Positions 16,658 through 24,207 of a stretch of 64,000 bases of DNA are shown here, piece by piece (the stretch's first letter is position 1; every line of letters starts with the position of its first letter). Below the pieces are notes generated by a model that searched no databases, was not told the DNA's origin, and saw only the letters and a list, made by a program, of their open reading frames with translations. The stretch is from Catenuloplanes niger. Lineage in GTDB: Bacteria; Actinomycetota; Actinomycetes; Mycobacteriales; Micromonosporaceae. The translations under genes were made by a program, and so were the position numbers. Location of the stretch: assembly GCF_031458255.1 (NCBI RefSeq), contig NZ_JAVDYC010000001.1, positions 2,799,001-2,863,000 on the forward strand. The letters are read 5' to 3'.

Positions 16658-16680
16658 TGTGGTTCGAGGGCGGTGCGACG

Positions 16681-16875
16681 TCAGAGATCGCCGTTACGCA
16701 CGGTGCGGACGAAGGCCTGCCAGGCCGGCCCCTCGAAGCTGATGCGAAGCTCGGGGCGGGTCGAGTTACGGACCGCCATGCGGCCGCCGGGTGCCTCGGC
16801 CACCTCGAGGCAGGTGTGCGACTCGCAGCGGCTGCTCTTCCGCCACGCCATGTCACCCGCGGTCGACGTGATCAT
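16681..16875 (-). CDS. DUF397 domain protein
   Basis: This 64-residue protein has the family's core: MAWRKSSRCESHTCLEVAEAPGGRMAVRNSTRPELRISFEGPAWQAFVRTVRNG. DUF397 proteins are small partners of XRE/DUF5753 regulators in actinobacteria (the WhiJ/BldB-associated sets) and may act as antitoxin-like or modulator proteins. This gene is divergent from a tandem pair of XRE/DUF5753 genes 620 bases away, a looser arrangement than the adjacent pair at 40.5-41.6 kb. Confidence 0.9.
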   Translation of the reverse strand: MITSTAGDMAWRKSSRCESHTCLEVAEAPGGRMAVRNSTRPELRISFEGPAWQAFVRTVRNGDL

Positions 16876-17498
16876 TTGTCACTCCAGTCCGGCGCGGGCA
16901 ACGTTGGCCGCGCACGATAGAAAAATATCGCATTAAATGAACAATTGCTGCATAAATGCAAGATTTGAGCAAAAAGGACCAACCGCGCGTTGATCACGCG
17001 ATCGGACAGATGCCCGCGCGAGCGTAGCGTCTAGCCAGGCCCGGGACCAAGACCACTCCCGCGCCCTCCCCCGTACTCTCCGTGACAAACGGCGCCGACC
17101 CCGCCGGGTTACCGCGAAATACCCGCAGCTCACGCAATCGTGCTCACACCCGATCGCGTGACCGCCGTTCCCCACTCTTCCGCCCTGGAATATGCATCCA
17201 TGCGCGAGTAACCTCTGTGTCATTGGCTCATTGACAGGAAGCCATGGGCCAGGTGGCAACCGGCTAAGGCTGACCAGCCAGGTGGCAACCAGCCAAGGCT
17301 GACGGGCCAGGCGGCGAACCGGCCCGGCCCGCGCGGCTACGTGGCGGATCGACGGCGTGACGCCGGCACATGGCACGTCGCAATATCAGGTCTGCCAGGT
17401 GGCACCGACAAGCCGGTGCCCGAGAGGGCACCGCCCGGACGGCCGTAGAGTATCGGCCGTCACAGCGGGCGACGTGCCCGTGAGCGCAAGGAGGCGCC
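16876..17498. other. Long divergent intergenic region with repeated CCAGGTGGCA sites
   Basis: No gene is supported here. The first part (16915-16980) is AT-rich for this genome and probably holds promoters for the DUF397 gene. Further on, a 29-bp unit is repeated at 17249-17277 and 17278-17306, with a decayed third copy from 17307. Each unit opens with CCAGGTGGCA. A further TGCCAGGTGGCA lies at 17393-17404, 95 bases upstream of the first XRE gene. The sites look like an operator cluster. Confidence 0.6.
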
Positions 17499-18365
17499 AT
17501 GTCCACCGCCCACGGCCCTTCGGGCGGCCGGCGGCAGCTCCGGGCCCGGCTGCGCGCGGCGCGCGACGCGGCCGGCCTGACGCAGGAGCAGGCCGCCGAG
17601 GCGATGGACTGGTCGCTGTCGAAATTGATCCGGATCGAGGCCGGCACCGTCTCGATCTCGACGAACGACCTGAAGGCCCTGCTCCAGCACTACCGGGTGG
17701 ACGATCCGGGCACGGTCGCGGAGCTGCTCGCGCTCGCCCGGCTGGCCCGGCAGCGCGGCTGGTGGGTGCAGTACCGCGAGATCTTCGAGCGCGAGCGCGC
17801 GTACTACGACTACGTCGGCCTGGAGGCGGAGGCGGCCACGCTGCGTGTCTTCCAGCCGATCGGCATGCCCGGCCTGCTGCAGACCGAGTCGTACGCGCGG
17901 GCTTACATCAGCGCCGCCGTGCCGTCCCAGGTGGAGCCGGAGGACGTGACCGTCCGGGTCGGCCTGCGCCTGCGCCGCCAGGAGGAGCTGTTCTCCCGGC
18001 CGGTCCCGCCGACGCTGCAGGTGATCCTGGACGAGGCGAATCTGCACCGGCACATCGGCGGCACCGAGGTGCTCCGCGAGCAGCTGGAACGGCTGCGCGC
18101 GGAGGGCCTGAAAGACCACGTCACGCTGCAGATCCTGCCGTTCACGGCGGAGAGCTACGGCGCCACCGGGCAGTTCAACCTGCTCTCCTTCGAGGCCGGC
18201 ACGCCGGACGTCGTCTATATCGAGTCGACGCCGACCGTCGCGCTGGTCGACCAGCCCGCCGAGGTCGAGACCTACCGGCAGACCTTCGCCCGACTGCAGA
18301 ATCTCGCTCTCAACCCCAGCGAGTCCCTCGAAATGATCAACAAAATGGTCACCCAGATGGTCTGA
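17499..18365 (+). CDS. XRE family regulator with DUF5753, first of a tandem pair
   Basis: ATG 17499 follows AAGGAGG. This 288-residue protein has an N-terminal helix-turn-helix (LRARLRAARDAAGLTQEQAAEAMDWSLSKLIRIEAGTVSISTNDLKALLQHY, residues 14-65) and a C-terminal DUF5753 domain (about 105-285: GLLQTESYARAYI, LRRQEELFSRP, LHRHIGG, LQILPF, VVYIES). The WhiJ-like family represses developmental or antibiotic genes in Streptomyces. The second gene (18395) is a paralogue with the same HTH recognition stretch MDWSLSK.IRIEAGTV.IST. CCAGGTGGCA sites upstream are candidate autoregulatory operators. Confidence 0.92.
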   Translation: MSTAHGPSGGRRQLRARLRAARDAAGLTQEQAAEAMDWSLSKLIRIEAGTVSISTNDLKALLQHYRVDDPGTVAELLALARLARQRGWWVQYREIFERERAYYDYVGLEAEAATLRVFQPIGMPGLLQTESYARAYISAAVPSQVEPEDVTVRVGLRLRRQEELFSRPVPPTLQVILDEANLHRHIGGTEVLREQLERLRAEGLKDHVTLQILPFTAESYGATGQFNLLSFEAGTPDVVYIESTPTVALVDQPAEVETYRQTFARLQNLALNPSESLEMINKMVTQMV

Positions 18366-18394
18366 CCACCCCTTGAGTCAGGTGCGGCCCCGCG

Positions 18395-19288
18395 ATGACA
18401 CACGATCAGAGCGAAGACCCCGACCACGGAGCACGACCGGCGAAACGGGCGCCGACGGCGCGGCAGGGCCCCTCGACGGGCCGGCGGCGGCTGAGCCAGG
18501 CGCTGAAGGCGGCCCGGGAGTCGGCCGGCAAGACCCGTGCCGAGGTGGCGACCGCGATGGACTGGTCGCTGTCCAAGGTGATCCGGATCGAGGCGGGCAC
18601 GGTCGGGATCTCGACCATCGACGCCCGCGCGCTGACCGGGCTGTACGGCATCACCGAGCCGGAGCGGGTGGAGGAGATCCTCTCGCTGGCCCGCAACTCC
18701 CGGCTGCGCACCTGGTGGTCGACGCTGCGCGACCGGGTCAACCCGTCCTACTACGCGTACATCGGGCTCGAGGACGAGAGTGTCGAGGTGCTCTACTTCG
18801 CGCCGACCACGTTGCCCACGCTGCTGCAGACCCGTGACTTCGCGGCCGGCGGCACCTCGGTGCGGCCGACCGACGAGGAGATCACCGTCCGGCTGCGCCG
18901 TCAGCAGGAGATCCTGAACAAGTCGCGCCCGCCGCGGATCACCGCGATCATCGACGAGGCCGTGCTGCACCGCATCGCGCACGCACCGAACCGGGCGCCC
19001 GAGCAGCTCAGCCATCTGCTGTCGCTGAGCGCGGCGCCGCACATCACGATCCAGGTGCTGCCGTTCAGCGCGGGCCCGCCGCCGGTGGTGGCACCGTTCG
19101 CGATCCTGCAGTTCCCGGACCCGGAGGACGCGGACGTCATGTACGTGGAGAACGCGGTCACCGACGAGGTCATCGACCGGCCGGAGGACGTCCGGCCGTA
19201 CCTGCACGTCTTTCACGAGCTGCGGGACAAGGCACTGGACCCGGCCGAGTCGCTTGCCATGATCAAAGGAATCGTCGAGGACGGCTGA
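18395..19288 (+). CDS. XRE family regulator with DUF5753, second of a tandem pair
   Basis: This 297-residue paralogue starts 29 bases after the first gene. Its HTH (LSQALKAARESAGKTRAEVATAMDWSLSKVIRIEAGTVGISTIDARALTGLYG) is nearly identical to its neighbour's in the recognition part but diverges in helix 1. The DUF5753 part has PTLLQTRDFAAGG, RRQEILNK, EAVLHRIA, IQVLPFSAGP and VMYVENAV. The closeness suggests a tandem duplication followed by divergence of the sensor region, so the two may share DNA sites but respond to different inputs. A strong hairpin closes the unit. Confidence 0.92.
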   Translation: MTHDQSEDPDHGARPAKRAPTARQGPSTGRRRLSQALKAARESAGKTRAEVATAMDWSLSKVIRIEAGTVGISTIDARALTGLYGITEPERVEEILSLARNSRLRTWWSTLRDRVNPSYYAYIGLEDESVEVLYFAPTTLPTLLQTRDFAAGGTSVRPTDEEITVRLRRQQEILNKSRPPRITAIIDEAVLHRIAHAPNRAPEQLSHLLSLSAAPHITIQVLPFSAGPPPVVAPFAILQFPDPEDADVMYVENAVTDEVIDRPEDVRPYLHVFHELRDKALDPAESLAMIKGIVEDG

Positions 19289-19297
19289 GGAAACGGA

Positions 19298-19329
19298 TCA
19301 TGGGCGCGCCCGGGGAAGCGCGCCCATGA
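19298..19329 (+). terminator. Perfect 12-bp hairpin terminator
   Basis: TCATGGGCGCGC (19298-19309) pairs fully with GCGCGCCCATGA (19318-19329) across an eight-base loop and is followed by CTTT. It ends the tandem XRE unit. Confidence 0.8.
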
Positions 19330-19419
19330 CTTTCCGGTGTGGCTATCTCAAGGGGTCATGTCGTGCCCGCCAGACCCCGGTCCGCAATCGTCACGTGGGC
19401 ACGGACGTGGTACTTCGAC

Positions 19420-19950
19420 TCACATGCCGTACGGATTGATCGACGACACCGGCGCACGGACGCCGCCGAGCCGGGCGATCTCCTGTGCGCGCACCAGTGC
19501 GCGGGAGATCTGGCCGTACTGCCTCTCGCTGTCGCTGACGAAGAGGCGCACCGACATGCCCTGGTAATCGCCCCAGAGCTCGTAGACGCGCGGCCGGGTG
19601 CGATTCCCGACCACCCCGAGCAGCATCGGGACGAACGCGGCCGCGCCCATCACGACGTACGCCGCCGGGCCGAGCGCGTGCAGGCCGTTGCCGAAGCTGA
19701 GCGCCGCGAAGATCGCCAGCAGGCTCACCCCGGACGTGGCGACCGCACGCACCGTGAGCTGGTCGAACGGGCCCCGCACGGTCCGCAGCCCGGCCAGCTC
19801 GCTGGTCGGCCAGCGCCGGCCGGCGACCTCGAAGTACTCCGGGGTGACGATGACGTCGGCCGTCTCGAATGCGACCCGGCTGCGCGGTGCGGCACCGGGA
19901 GAAGCGTAGCGACGGGTTGAACGCGGCGAGTAACGAGCGCTATTCTCCAT
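19420..19950 (-). CDS. DUF6232 family membrane protein
   Basis: This 176-residue protein has a PH-like N-terminal part (VIVTPEYFEVAGRRWPTSELAGLRTVRGPFD), two adjacent membrane helices (VSLLAIFAALSFGNGLHALGPAAYVVMGAAAFVPMLLGVVG), and a C-terminal part YELWGDYQGMSVRLFVSDSERQYGQISRALVRAQE. This is the DUF6232 arrangement, of unknown function. The ATG at 19950 is preceded by AGGAGGACTCC. Upstream lies an array of 18-bp dyads that could be a regulator-binding cluster for its promoter. Confidence 0.8.
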   Translation of the reverse strand: MENSARYSPRSTRRYASPGAAPRSRVAFETADVIVTPEYFEVAGRRWPTSELAGLRTVRGPFDQLTVRAVATSGVSLLAIFAALSFGNGLHALGPAAYVVMGAAAFVPMLLGVVGNRTRPRVYELWGDYQGMSVRLFVSDSERQYGQISRALVRAQEIARLGGVRAPVSSINPYGM

Positions 19951-20004
19951 CGGAGTCCTCCTGCGGCTCTTTAGGAGTTGGTCTTTTGTTTACGGCGATC
20001 GCGG

Positions 20005-20110
20005 TGCCGAATTCGGCATGATGTCGAGAACCGGCACAGTGTCGAGAAACCGGCACAGTGTCGAGAACCGGCACAGTGTCGAGAACCGGCACGATGTCGA
20101 ATCCGGCATG
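20005..20110. repeat. Iteron-like array of 18-bp dyad repeats
   Basis: TGCCGAATTCGGCA (20005-20018) is a perfect palindrome. Five tandem units follow at 20021, 20039, 20058, 20076 and 20094, each 17-19 bases long, with consensus GTGTCGAGAACCGGCACA. Each unit is a degenerate form of the palindrome (TGTCGA..ACCGGCA). The array begins about 55 bases upstream of the DUF6232 start. Confidence 0.75.
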
Positions 20111-20780
20111 TGGTGTCTCCGGTTGCCGCCGGTCACCACACCGCGTTCGCCGCGTTGGCTCCCCCGCCCCCGGGGAAAGACGATCTCCGGAGTTCCGTGG
20201 CGTGAACTCCGAGGATCACGTGATGCGTCAGTGCGCACTGCGAGAAAGTCCGCGCTGCGAGAAAGTCACTGGGTAACGGTGCTTCCCTTGCGGGAGAACC
20301 CTGAGACCTCCCTAACAGCCATACTCCCAACCGCGTGCCACTAATGGGAAGAGGGCAATCTGCCAGGTGGCAGATTTCCACCCGTCAGGTAGGGCCCGGC
20401 ACCCGTTTTCCCGGCGCATTTCTCCGCATTTGCCCGAGAGGCGAGGTCCCTGAGACTCGCCCAAACACGCAAAGGGCCCGTTTCGGGTACTGCCCACCGC
20501 AATTGCACGGAGCGGTTACTTGAGGGAATCATTCCTTCACTCTGAGCTATCTAGATATTTGCCCTATTACCGGCGAAAGCCCACAGATGACCGCCGTCAC
20601 CCTTTCGATCCTCCGAAATGGTCGTTACCGTGGGTTGGCCGGACCTGGTCTTCAGTCACTCCCCCCGGAATGACGCCAGCCCGGCGCCGCCGAATCGCCC
20701 GGCCTCGGCCGTCGGTGCTCCCCCGCACCGTTCGTGCCAGGCGCGCCGATCGCCGGCCGTGCCGGGCCCACCCGACGCGG
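20111..20780. other. Long non-coding region upstream of the c-di-AMP riboswitch
   Basis: No gene is supported. Features noted are an unusually AT-rich patch at about 20515-20580 (likely promoter DNA) and the palindrome at 20357-20376. Short open frames here have no ribosome-binding site and atypical composition. Confidence 0.5.
20357..20376. promoter_or_regulatory. Palindromic CCAGGTGGCA operator-like site
   Basis: AATCTGCCAGGTGGCAGATT has 9-bp arms around GG. Its core CCAGGTGGCA is the same as in the three sites upstream of the tandem XRE genes (17249, 17278, 17395), so the same regulator may bind both regions. Confidence 0.55.
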
Positions 20781-20904
20781 TCTTCGACCGGTGTCGCGGC
20801 GAACCGGGGACCCACAGAGTCCCACCGGGGTGAATCCGCGCTCGCGCGGTAGGGCGTCCTTCTCGCCCGAATCCGTCAGCTAACCCGGTAGGCGGCAGCG
20901 AAGA
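20781..20904 (+). ncRNA. c-di-AMP riboswitch (ydaO/yuaA type)
   Basis: The conserved core is recognisable: GAACCGGGGACCCA, then CCGGGGTGAATC, a variable hairpin, TAGGGCGT, and CCGAATCCGTCAGCTAACCCGGTAGGCGG. The outer stem P1 is TCTTCG (20781-20786) with CGAAGA (20899-20904). The class senses cyclic di-AMP and in actinobacteria usually precedes cell-wall hydrolase genes, as here. The P1 3' strand overlaps the AAGAAGGG that would serve as ribosome-binding site for the gene at 20918, so ligand-stabilised folding could block translation (inference). Confidence 0.92.
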
Positions 20905-20917
20905 AGGGTCCACCCCG

Positions 20918-21931
20918 TTGTCAGCTTCGCGTGCGATCCTGCGCGCTGTCGTGCTGGCGGCCGTTGCGGTCGGCGTTCTCGCGCCGACCTCCGCTGCCCT
21001 GGCCGAACCGTCAAGCGCCGAACTCACCAAGCAGATCGACAAGGCCTCCCATGAGCTGGAGGTCGTGATCGAGTCCTACAACAAGATCAATGAGGAACTG
21101 AAGGCCACCCAGGCGGCGGCCAAGGAACTCAGTGAGAAGACCGCCACGCTGGAGCAGGAGGTCAAGGAGGCCAGCACCAACGTCGGCCAACTGGCCAACC
21201 GCGCCTACAAGTCCGGGCGGTTCAGTGACGCGAACACGCTGCTCACGCTCAGCGACAGCCAGGATCTGATGGCCGGTCTCAGCGTGCTCGAGCAGCTGGC
21301 CCAGGCGCGCAACGACGAGGTCGCCGCCTACACGGCCACCGAGGCGAGGTACGTCGAGGAGAAGGCCAAGCTCGACGCCGCCGAGAAGAAGCAGAAGGCG
21401 CAGAAGGACGAGGCCGGCAAGCGCAAGGCCGGCATCGAGGGCGAGCTGAAGAACCTGTACTCGCTGCGCAAGGCCGCCTACGGCCGGGAGCAGGAGCAGG
21501 CAGTCGCGGCGCCGGTCAGCAACGGTGGCGGCAACAGCGGCGGCGGTAGCAACAGCGGCGGTGGCGGTGCCGCGCCGAGCGCACCCGCCGGGTCGAGCGC
21601 CGTGGTGCAGTTCGCCTACGCCCAGCTCGGCAAGCCCTACATCTACGCCTCCGCGGGACCGACCGGTTTCGACTGCTCCGGCCTGGTGAAGGCGGCCTGG
21701 GCGAAGGCCGGGAAGTCGCTGCCGCACAACGCGGCCATGCAGTACAACTCGACCGCGCGGATATCGGCCTCCCAGGTCGTCCCGGGAGACCTGGTCTTCT
21801 ACAACGGGCTCGCGCACGTCGCGATCGCGATCGGCGGCGGCAAGGTGATCCACGCGCCCAGACCGGGCGAGGTGCTCACGATCGCGCCGCTCAACATGAT
21901 GTCGATCGTCGGGTACGGCAGAGTCAGATAG
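20918..21931 (+). CDS. Secreted NlpC/P60 peptidoglycan hydrolase with coiled-coil domain
   Basis: This 337-residue protein has a signal peptide (RAILRAVVLAAVAVGVLAPTSAALA, cleavage near residue 29). A long coiled-coil region (about 33-190, LTKQIDKASHELEVVIESYNKINEELKATQAAAKELSEK...) is followed by a Gly/Ser linker and an NlpC/P60 endopeptidase domain (about 225-337). The catalytic Cys is in FDCSG (about residue 251), with His in LAHVAI (about 299) and a third polar residue in IHAPRPG. It cleaves peptide stems of peptidoglycan, with the coiled coil probably autoinhibitory or FtsX-binding as in RipC-like proteins. TTG 20918 is the start that gives the signal peptide. Confidence 0.92.
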   Translation: MSASRAILRAVVLAAVAVGVLAPTSAALAEPSSAELTKQIDKASHELEVVIESYNKINEELKATQAAAKELSEKTATLEQEVKEASTNVGQLANRAYKSGRFSDANTLLTLSDSQDLMAGLSVLEQLAQARNDEVAAYTATEARYVEEKAKLDAAEKKQKAQKDEAGKRKAGIEGELKNLYSLRKAAYGREQEQAVAAPVSNGGGNSGGGSNSGGGGAAPSAPAGSSAVVQFAYAQLGKPYIYASAGPTGFDCSGLVKAAWAKAGKSLPHNAAMQYNSTARISASQVVPGDLVFYNGLAHVAIAIGGGKVIHAPRPGEVLTIAPLNMMSIVGYGRVR

Positions 21932-21943
21932 CGGAGTCGGTCA

Positions 21944-21977
21944 GGAAGAGGGCGGGGAGCCATCCCCGCCCTTCTTC
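21944..21977. terminator. Bidirectional hairpin between NlpC/P60 and DUF6642 genes
   Basis: AGGGCGGGGA (21949-21958) pairs with TCCCCGCCCT (21963-21972), and CTTCTTC follows on the plus strand. It ends both convergent genes. Confidence 0.75.
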
Positions 21978-22596
21978 ATGCCGCGGTGGCCTGGGCCGGC
22001 ACCCGGGGCCGGGTCCCGGGCCGCCAGGTGCGCCCGTTCGCGTAGACGATCCGGAAGCCCAGGTACGCCGCCAGCTCCCGCCACGGCCCGGAGCCCATCC
22101 GCTTCTCCGCCGCGTTCACCAGTGCGCCGTTCGCCAGCACGTCCAGCAGCACGGTCTCGAACGCGGCCGAGTCGACCCAGTCCACCTCGCGGGTGTAGCC
22201 GCACACCATCGCGGCCCCGGAGACGTCCAGGAAGTCCAGCAGCGTGGCGTCCGAGGCCTTCAGCACCGAGCAGGACCCGAAGTAGAGCCGCTTGTCCTGG
22301 CAGCGGCCGGCCAGCTGCTCCGCCACGTCGTCCAGCTCGACCGTGGCCCGGTCGGTGAGGCAGAGCCGGCCGGGCTCGCCGTGCATCGCGAAGAAGCCCA
22401 CCCGGTAGTCGCTGTACTGCTTCAGCAGCCACCGGTCCAGGAAGTAGCTCAGCTCCTCCGGCGTGGCCACGTCCCGGTAGATGAACCGGATCCGGCGCAG
22501 ACGCTCCAGCAGCTCGAGCGTGGGGATGACGGAGCCTTGCTCGGAGAGGTCCCGGTGCCACTGGCCCTCCACACAGAAGATGCCGCCGCGCGCCAC
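21976..22596 (-). CDS. DUF6642 family protein
   Basis: GTG 22596 is chosen because GGGGGAGG precedes it and the protein then starts ARGGIFCVEGQWH, as in the family. This 206-residue soluble protein has conserved parts IFCVEGQWHRDLSEQGSV.PTLELLERL, FIYRDVATPEELSYFLDRW, FFAMHGEPGRLCL, LYFGSCSVL and CGYTREVDWVDSAAFETVLL. The HGEPG and FGSCS motifs with a reactive-looking Cys and His recall caspase-like (CHAT/clan CD) peptidase folds, where His follows a hydrophobic strand and Cys lies in a later one. That is a tentative structural reading, not an established function. Confidence 0.75.
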   Translation of the reverse strand: MARGGIFCVEGQWHRDLSEQGSVIPTLELLERLRRIRFIYRDVATPEELSYFLDRWLLKQYSDYRVGFFAMHGEPGRLCLTDRATVELDDVAEQLAGRCQDKRLYFGSCSVLKASDATLLDFLDVSGAAMVCGYTREVDWVDSAAFETVLLDVLANGALVNAAEKRMGSGPWRELAAYLGFRIVYANGRTWRPGTRPRVPAQATAA

Positions 22597-22716
22597 ATCG
22601 CCTCCCCCGAGCTGTGGTTTCGTACCCCGCAGGCGACCATACCCATCCCGTGCCGCCCTGCCCATCGCCGACGCGGTGGCTGTCGCGACATGAAGCCGTC
22701 ACAGTGACAAACGCAA

Positions 22717-22743
22717 CGGCCGGTCCCGCGTCGGGACCGGCCG
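22717..22743 (-). terminator. Terminator of the SigB-type sigma factor gene
   Basis: CGGCCGGTCCC (22717-22727) pairs over 11 bp with GGGACCGGCCG (22733-22743) across GCGTC. It lies 40 bases past the sigma factor stop on the minus strand, and GCGTTTGT follows in that direction. Confidence 0.75.
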
Positions 22744-22782
22744 GTTCGTTCGTACCACCGAGGGGTTCGTGGGGGAATGTCG

Positions 22783-23784
22783 TTATGCCGCCTGGAGGCC
22801 CTCCGCGCGGGCCAGCTCACGCAGCCGGCCGAGCGCCTGGATCTCCAGCTGGCGGATCCGCTCCCGGGAGAGCGAGAACCGCGAGGCCACCTCGGTCAGC
22901 GAGTGCTCGCGACCGTCCTCCAGCCCGTACCGCGCGCGCATGATGCCGGCGGAGCGGTCGTCCAGGTGGTTCAGCAGGCCCTCGATGCGCTGACGCTCCA
23001 GCGCGGTGAGGACGATCTCCTCCGGCGACGGCGCGTCCGAGTCGGCGACCAGGTCGCCGAGGTTGGTGTCGCCGTCGTCGCCGACCGGGGTGTCCAGCGA
23101 CACCGTGTCCTGCGACCACCGGATCAGCTCGGACACCCGCTCGACGGTCACGCCCAGCGCGGTCGCGATCTGCGCCGGCTCCGGGTCGGACCCGAGCTCG
23201 CGGGTGAGCTGGCGGGTGACGTTGCGCATGCGGTTCACGTCCTCCACCAGGTGGACGGGGAGCCGCACGGTGCGCTCCTGCTGCGCGATGGCCCGGCTGA
23301 TCGCCTGACGGATCCACCACGTCGCGTACGTCGAGAACTTGTAGCCGCGCTCGTAGTCGAACTTCTCGACCGCGCGCACCAGGCCGGTGTTGCCCTCCTG
23401 GATCAGGTCGAGCATCGGCATGCCGGAGCGCACGTAGCGCCGGGCGATCGAGACCACGAGGCGCAGGTTGGCGCGGATGAACTCGTCCTTCGCGCGGTTG
23501 CCGTCGGCGACGACGCGCTCGAGCTCCTCGCGGCTCACGCCGGCCGGAAGCTGGTCGGCGTCGAGCAGGTGCTCGGCGTAGAGCCCCGCCTCGATCGCCT
23601 TGGAGAGATCGACCTCACGTGCCGCGTCGAGCAGAGGTGTCCGGGAGATCTCGTGCAGGTAGACTCCGACGAGGTCGCGCTCCTCGGCGACCTCGTCCGT
23701 TCGCAACACCATGCTTTTTTCCATGTCGCCCACGGTCCCCTCGTTGACCCCATTTGCCTTCTTGCGGGCCGTCCCTGTATCCAT
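22783..23784 (-). CDS. Group 2 primary-like sigma factor (SigB/HrdB type)
   Basis: This 333-residue sigma-70 lacks the long acidic N-terminus of the housekeeping factor. Region 1.2 is DLVGVYLHEISRTPLLDAAREVDLSKAIEAG. Region 2 is FIRANLRLVVSIARRYVRSGMPMLDLIQEGNTGLVRAVEKFDYERGYKFSTYATWWIRQAISRAIAQQERTVRLPVH. Region 3 is next, and region 4.2 is SLTEVASRFSLSRERIRQLEIQALGRLR. The composition fits the nonessential group 2 factors used in stress or stationary phase. ATG 23784 follows GGGGAGG. No anti-sigma gene is near. Confidence 0.92.
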   Translation of the reverse strand: MDTGTARKKANGVNEGTVGDMEKSMVLRTDEVAEERDLVGVYLHEISRTPLLDAAREVDLSKAIEAGLYAEHLLDADQLPAGVSREELERVVADGNRAKDEFIRANLRLVVSIARRYVRSGMPMLDLIQEGNTGLVRAVEKFDYERGYKFSTYATWWIRQAISRAIAQQERTVRLPVHLVEDVNRMRNVTRQLTRELGSDPEPAQIATALGVTVERVSELIRWSQDTVSLDTPVGDDGDTNLGDLVADSDAPSPEEIVLTALERQRIEGLLNHLDDRSAGIMRARYGLEDGREHSLTEVASRFSLSRERIRQLEIQALGRLRELARAEGLQAA

Positions 23785-24207
23785 CAGGCCCTCCCCGGTA
23801 ATCCGCGTCCCCAGCGGTGCCCCTCTAACAACGGCGCACGTCCCCAGCTGATTCCGGCATTCGGATGGAATCTCGTTGTCGTACGATCGAAGCTGTCACG
23901 AATGCCTGAAATCTGGCTGTGAGCGCGGTGCGTAGTTCCTGAATCGGCTCGGCTGGCGGGGGATGTAGAGTTACCGGCCGGTCGATGCGCTCAACGGGTG
24001 CTTACCCCTGGCCCGTCAAATCACACCATCCGGGACAGTTGAGTCGCAGCGACCCAACTCACTGGGCCCCTGCGATCCCTGTCACCCAAGACTTACGGGA
24101 AACGTGATCGGAGGGTTCAGCCCACCAGCGAACCTTCCCGGTCCGCACCGCATTCCCAGCGGACCGGCAGTGCGCCACCACCCCGACGAGCGCAAGATCA
24201 TCCCAGG
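23785..24207. other. Promoter region of the SigB-type gene, no gene supported
   Basis: This 423-base gap lies between the RpiR stop and the sigma factor start, both on the minus strand. GTTGAGTCGC (24038-24047) and GCGACCCAAC (24049-24058) form an imperfect 10-bp inverted repeat with one mismatch (a G-U pair in RNA), which could terminate the RpiR transcript or bind a regulator. Nothing else is recognised. Confidence 0.45.

Noticed and set aside
16933-17376. Possible genes in the gap upstream of the tandem XRE genes
   Set aside because: Composition is atypical for genes here, translations have no domain, and the region contains operator-like repeats.
20021-20110. Possible CRISPR array from regularly spaced repeats
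   Set aside because: Units are directly adjacent, only 17-19 bases, with no unique spacers and no cas genes.
20520-20852. Possible 110-residue protein gene upstream of the riboswitch
   Set aside because: It runs into the riboswitch, is Arg-rich without a fold, and has no convincing ribosome-binding site.
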